Source of the DNA: DSXH01 sp037446915
GTDB lineage: Bacteria > Bacteroidota > Ignavibacteria > Ignavibacteriales > Melioribacteraceae
DNA: 7,538 nt
NCBI GenBank assembly: GCA_037446915.1
Contig: JBBIHP010000121.1
Coordinates: forward strand, 1-7,538
Reading direction: 5' to 3'
In this document: in pieces, positions 7,207 through 7,538 of the stretch
Numbering within the stretch: the first letter of the stretch is position 1
How the letters are laid out: each line of letters starts with the position of its first letter
Notes under the pieces: generated by a model
Databases searched by the model: none
What the model was told of the DNA's origin: nothing
The model's input: only the letters and a program-made list of their open reading frames with translations
Translations under genes and position numbers: made by a program

Positions 7207-7538
7207 TTATTCAACAAACACGCCCATCTTACCAAATTTTTCTAATCTATGCTGAACAAGTTTCTCCGGTTTAATTTTTATAAGAGCTGATAGTTCTTCT
7301 TTTAAAACTGTTTTCAAAGTTGCCGCCATCAACTCATGGTTCTTATGTGCCCCGCCTAAAGGTTCGGGAATAATTCTATCGATAATACGTTGCTGAAGAA
7401 GATCTTCTGCAGTAAGTTTTAATGCTTCGGCAGCTTGTTCTTTGTAATCCCAGCTTCTCCATAAAATACTTGAACAGGATTCGGGACTGATTACAGAGTA
7501 CCATGTATTCTGAAGCATAAGAATTCTATCGCCAATAC
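7207..7538 (-). CDS. accA: Acetyl-CoA carboxylase carboxyltransferase subunit alpha, C-terminal part (5' end beyond window)
   Basis: With AccD, AccA moves the carboxyl group from carboxybiotin to acetyl-CoA to give malonyl-CoA, the committed step of fatty-acid synthesis. About 110 C-terminal residues of a roughly 320-residue protein are present. The reading frame stays open to the window edge (IGDRILM precedes MLQ... in frame, matching the family's GDRVLMLE), so the Met at 7518 is internal, not the start. Diagnostic stretches are YSVISPESCSSILWRSWDY and IDRIIPEPLGGAHKNHE. The ISPES in place of the common ISPEG is, from memory, typical of Bacteroidota-like AccA and is one basis for the lineage guess. 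The thioesterase gene follows 18 bases after the stop, with no terminator between them. Confidence 0.96.
   Translation of the reverse strand, partial: IGDRILMLQNTWYSVISPESCSSILWRSWDYKEQAAEALKLTAEDLLQQRIIDRIIPEPLGGAHKNHELMAATLKTVLKEELSALIKIKPEKLVQHRLEKFGKMGVFVE

Noticed and set aside
7068..7274. Plus-strand open frame across the accA-thioesterase junction
   Set aside because: Antisense to two well-supported genes, no family resemblance and no ribosome site.
1..7538. Mobile elements, CRISPR arrays, RNA genes, defence or biosynthetic clusters
   Set aside because: No transposase, integrase, spaced repeats, tRNA cloverleaf or unexplained conserved ORF; coding density leaves no room for a hidden gene larger than about 80 bases.

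Overview
The window is a compact, AT-rich bacterial chromosome segment in which every recognisable gene lies on the minus strand. Read in the direction of transcription (from high to low coordinates) the order is: accA (3' part only), a YbgC/FadM-type hotdog thioesterase, a Wzx/MATE-like polysaccharide flippase interrupted by an assembly gap, dut, dnaE, a FabL/FabI-like enoyl reductase of the SDR family, and an acyl-CoA dehydrogenase (5' part only). Intergenic distances are 15 to 81 bases, and there is no gene-free stretch over 300 bases. I found no tRNA, rRNA, CRISPR array, transposon or phage gene.

Organism: the AccA wording (ISPESCSSILWRSWDYKEQ), the A+T-rich leaders and one good match to the TTTG / TAnnTTTG promoter type all point to the Bacteroidota/Chlorobi/Ignavibacteria (FCB) group. 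Several genes have clear Shine-Dalgarno sequences (AAGGGG, GGAG, AGGA), which are usually weak or absent in classical Bacteroidota, so a Chlorobi/Ignavibacteria-like lineage is my best guess. This is inference from pattern memory, not a search result. The run of exactly 100 N at 5552-5651 suggests a scaffolded draft or metagenome assembly.

Layout: 7538-6775 holds acyl-lipid genes (AccA makes malonyl-CoA; the thioesterase hydrolyses acyl-CoA). 6736-5457 is an inner-membrane flippase whose last 30 codons lie beyond the N run in another frame, so a literal translation through the gap ends falsely. 5410-1433 holds two DNA-replication genes: dUTPase, which keeps uracil out of DNA, and the replicative polymerase DnaE, whose PHP domain keeps all the expected metal ligands. 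1408-1 looks like a separate transcription unit with its own promoter: an enoyl reductase followed closely by an acyl-CoA dehydrogenase.

This is mostly ordinary housekeeping sequence. I see no convincing new system. The points most worth a second look are the gap-split flippase, the intact PHP exonuclease site of DnaE, the five-unit heptad repeat that forms the dnaE leader, and the pairing of an enoyl reductase with an acyl-CoA dehydrogenase behind a recognisable promoter.
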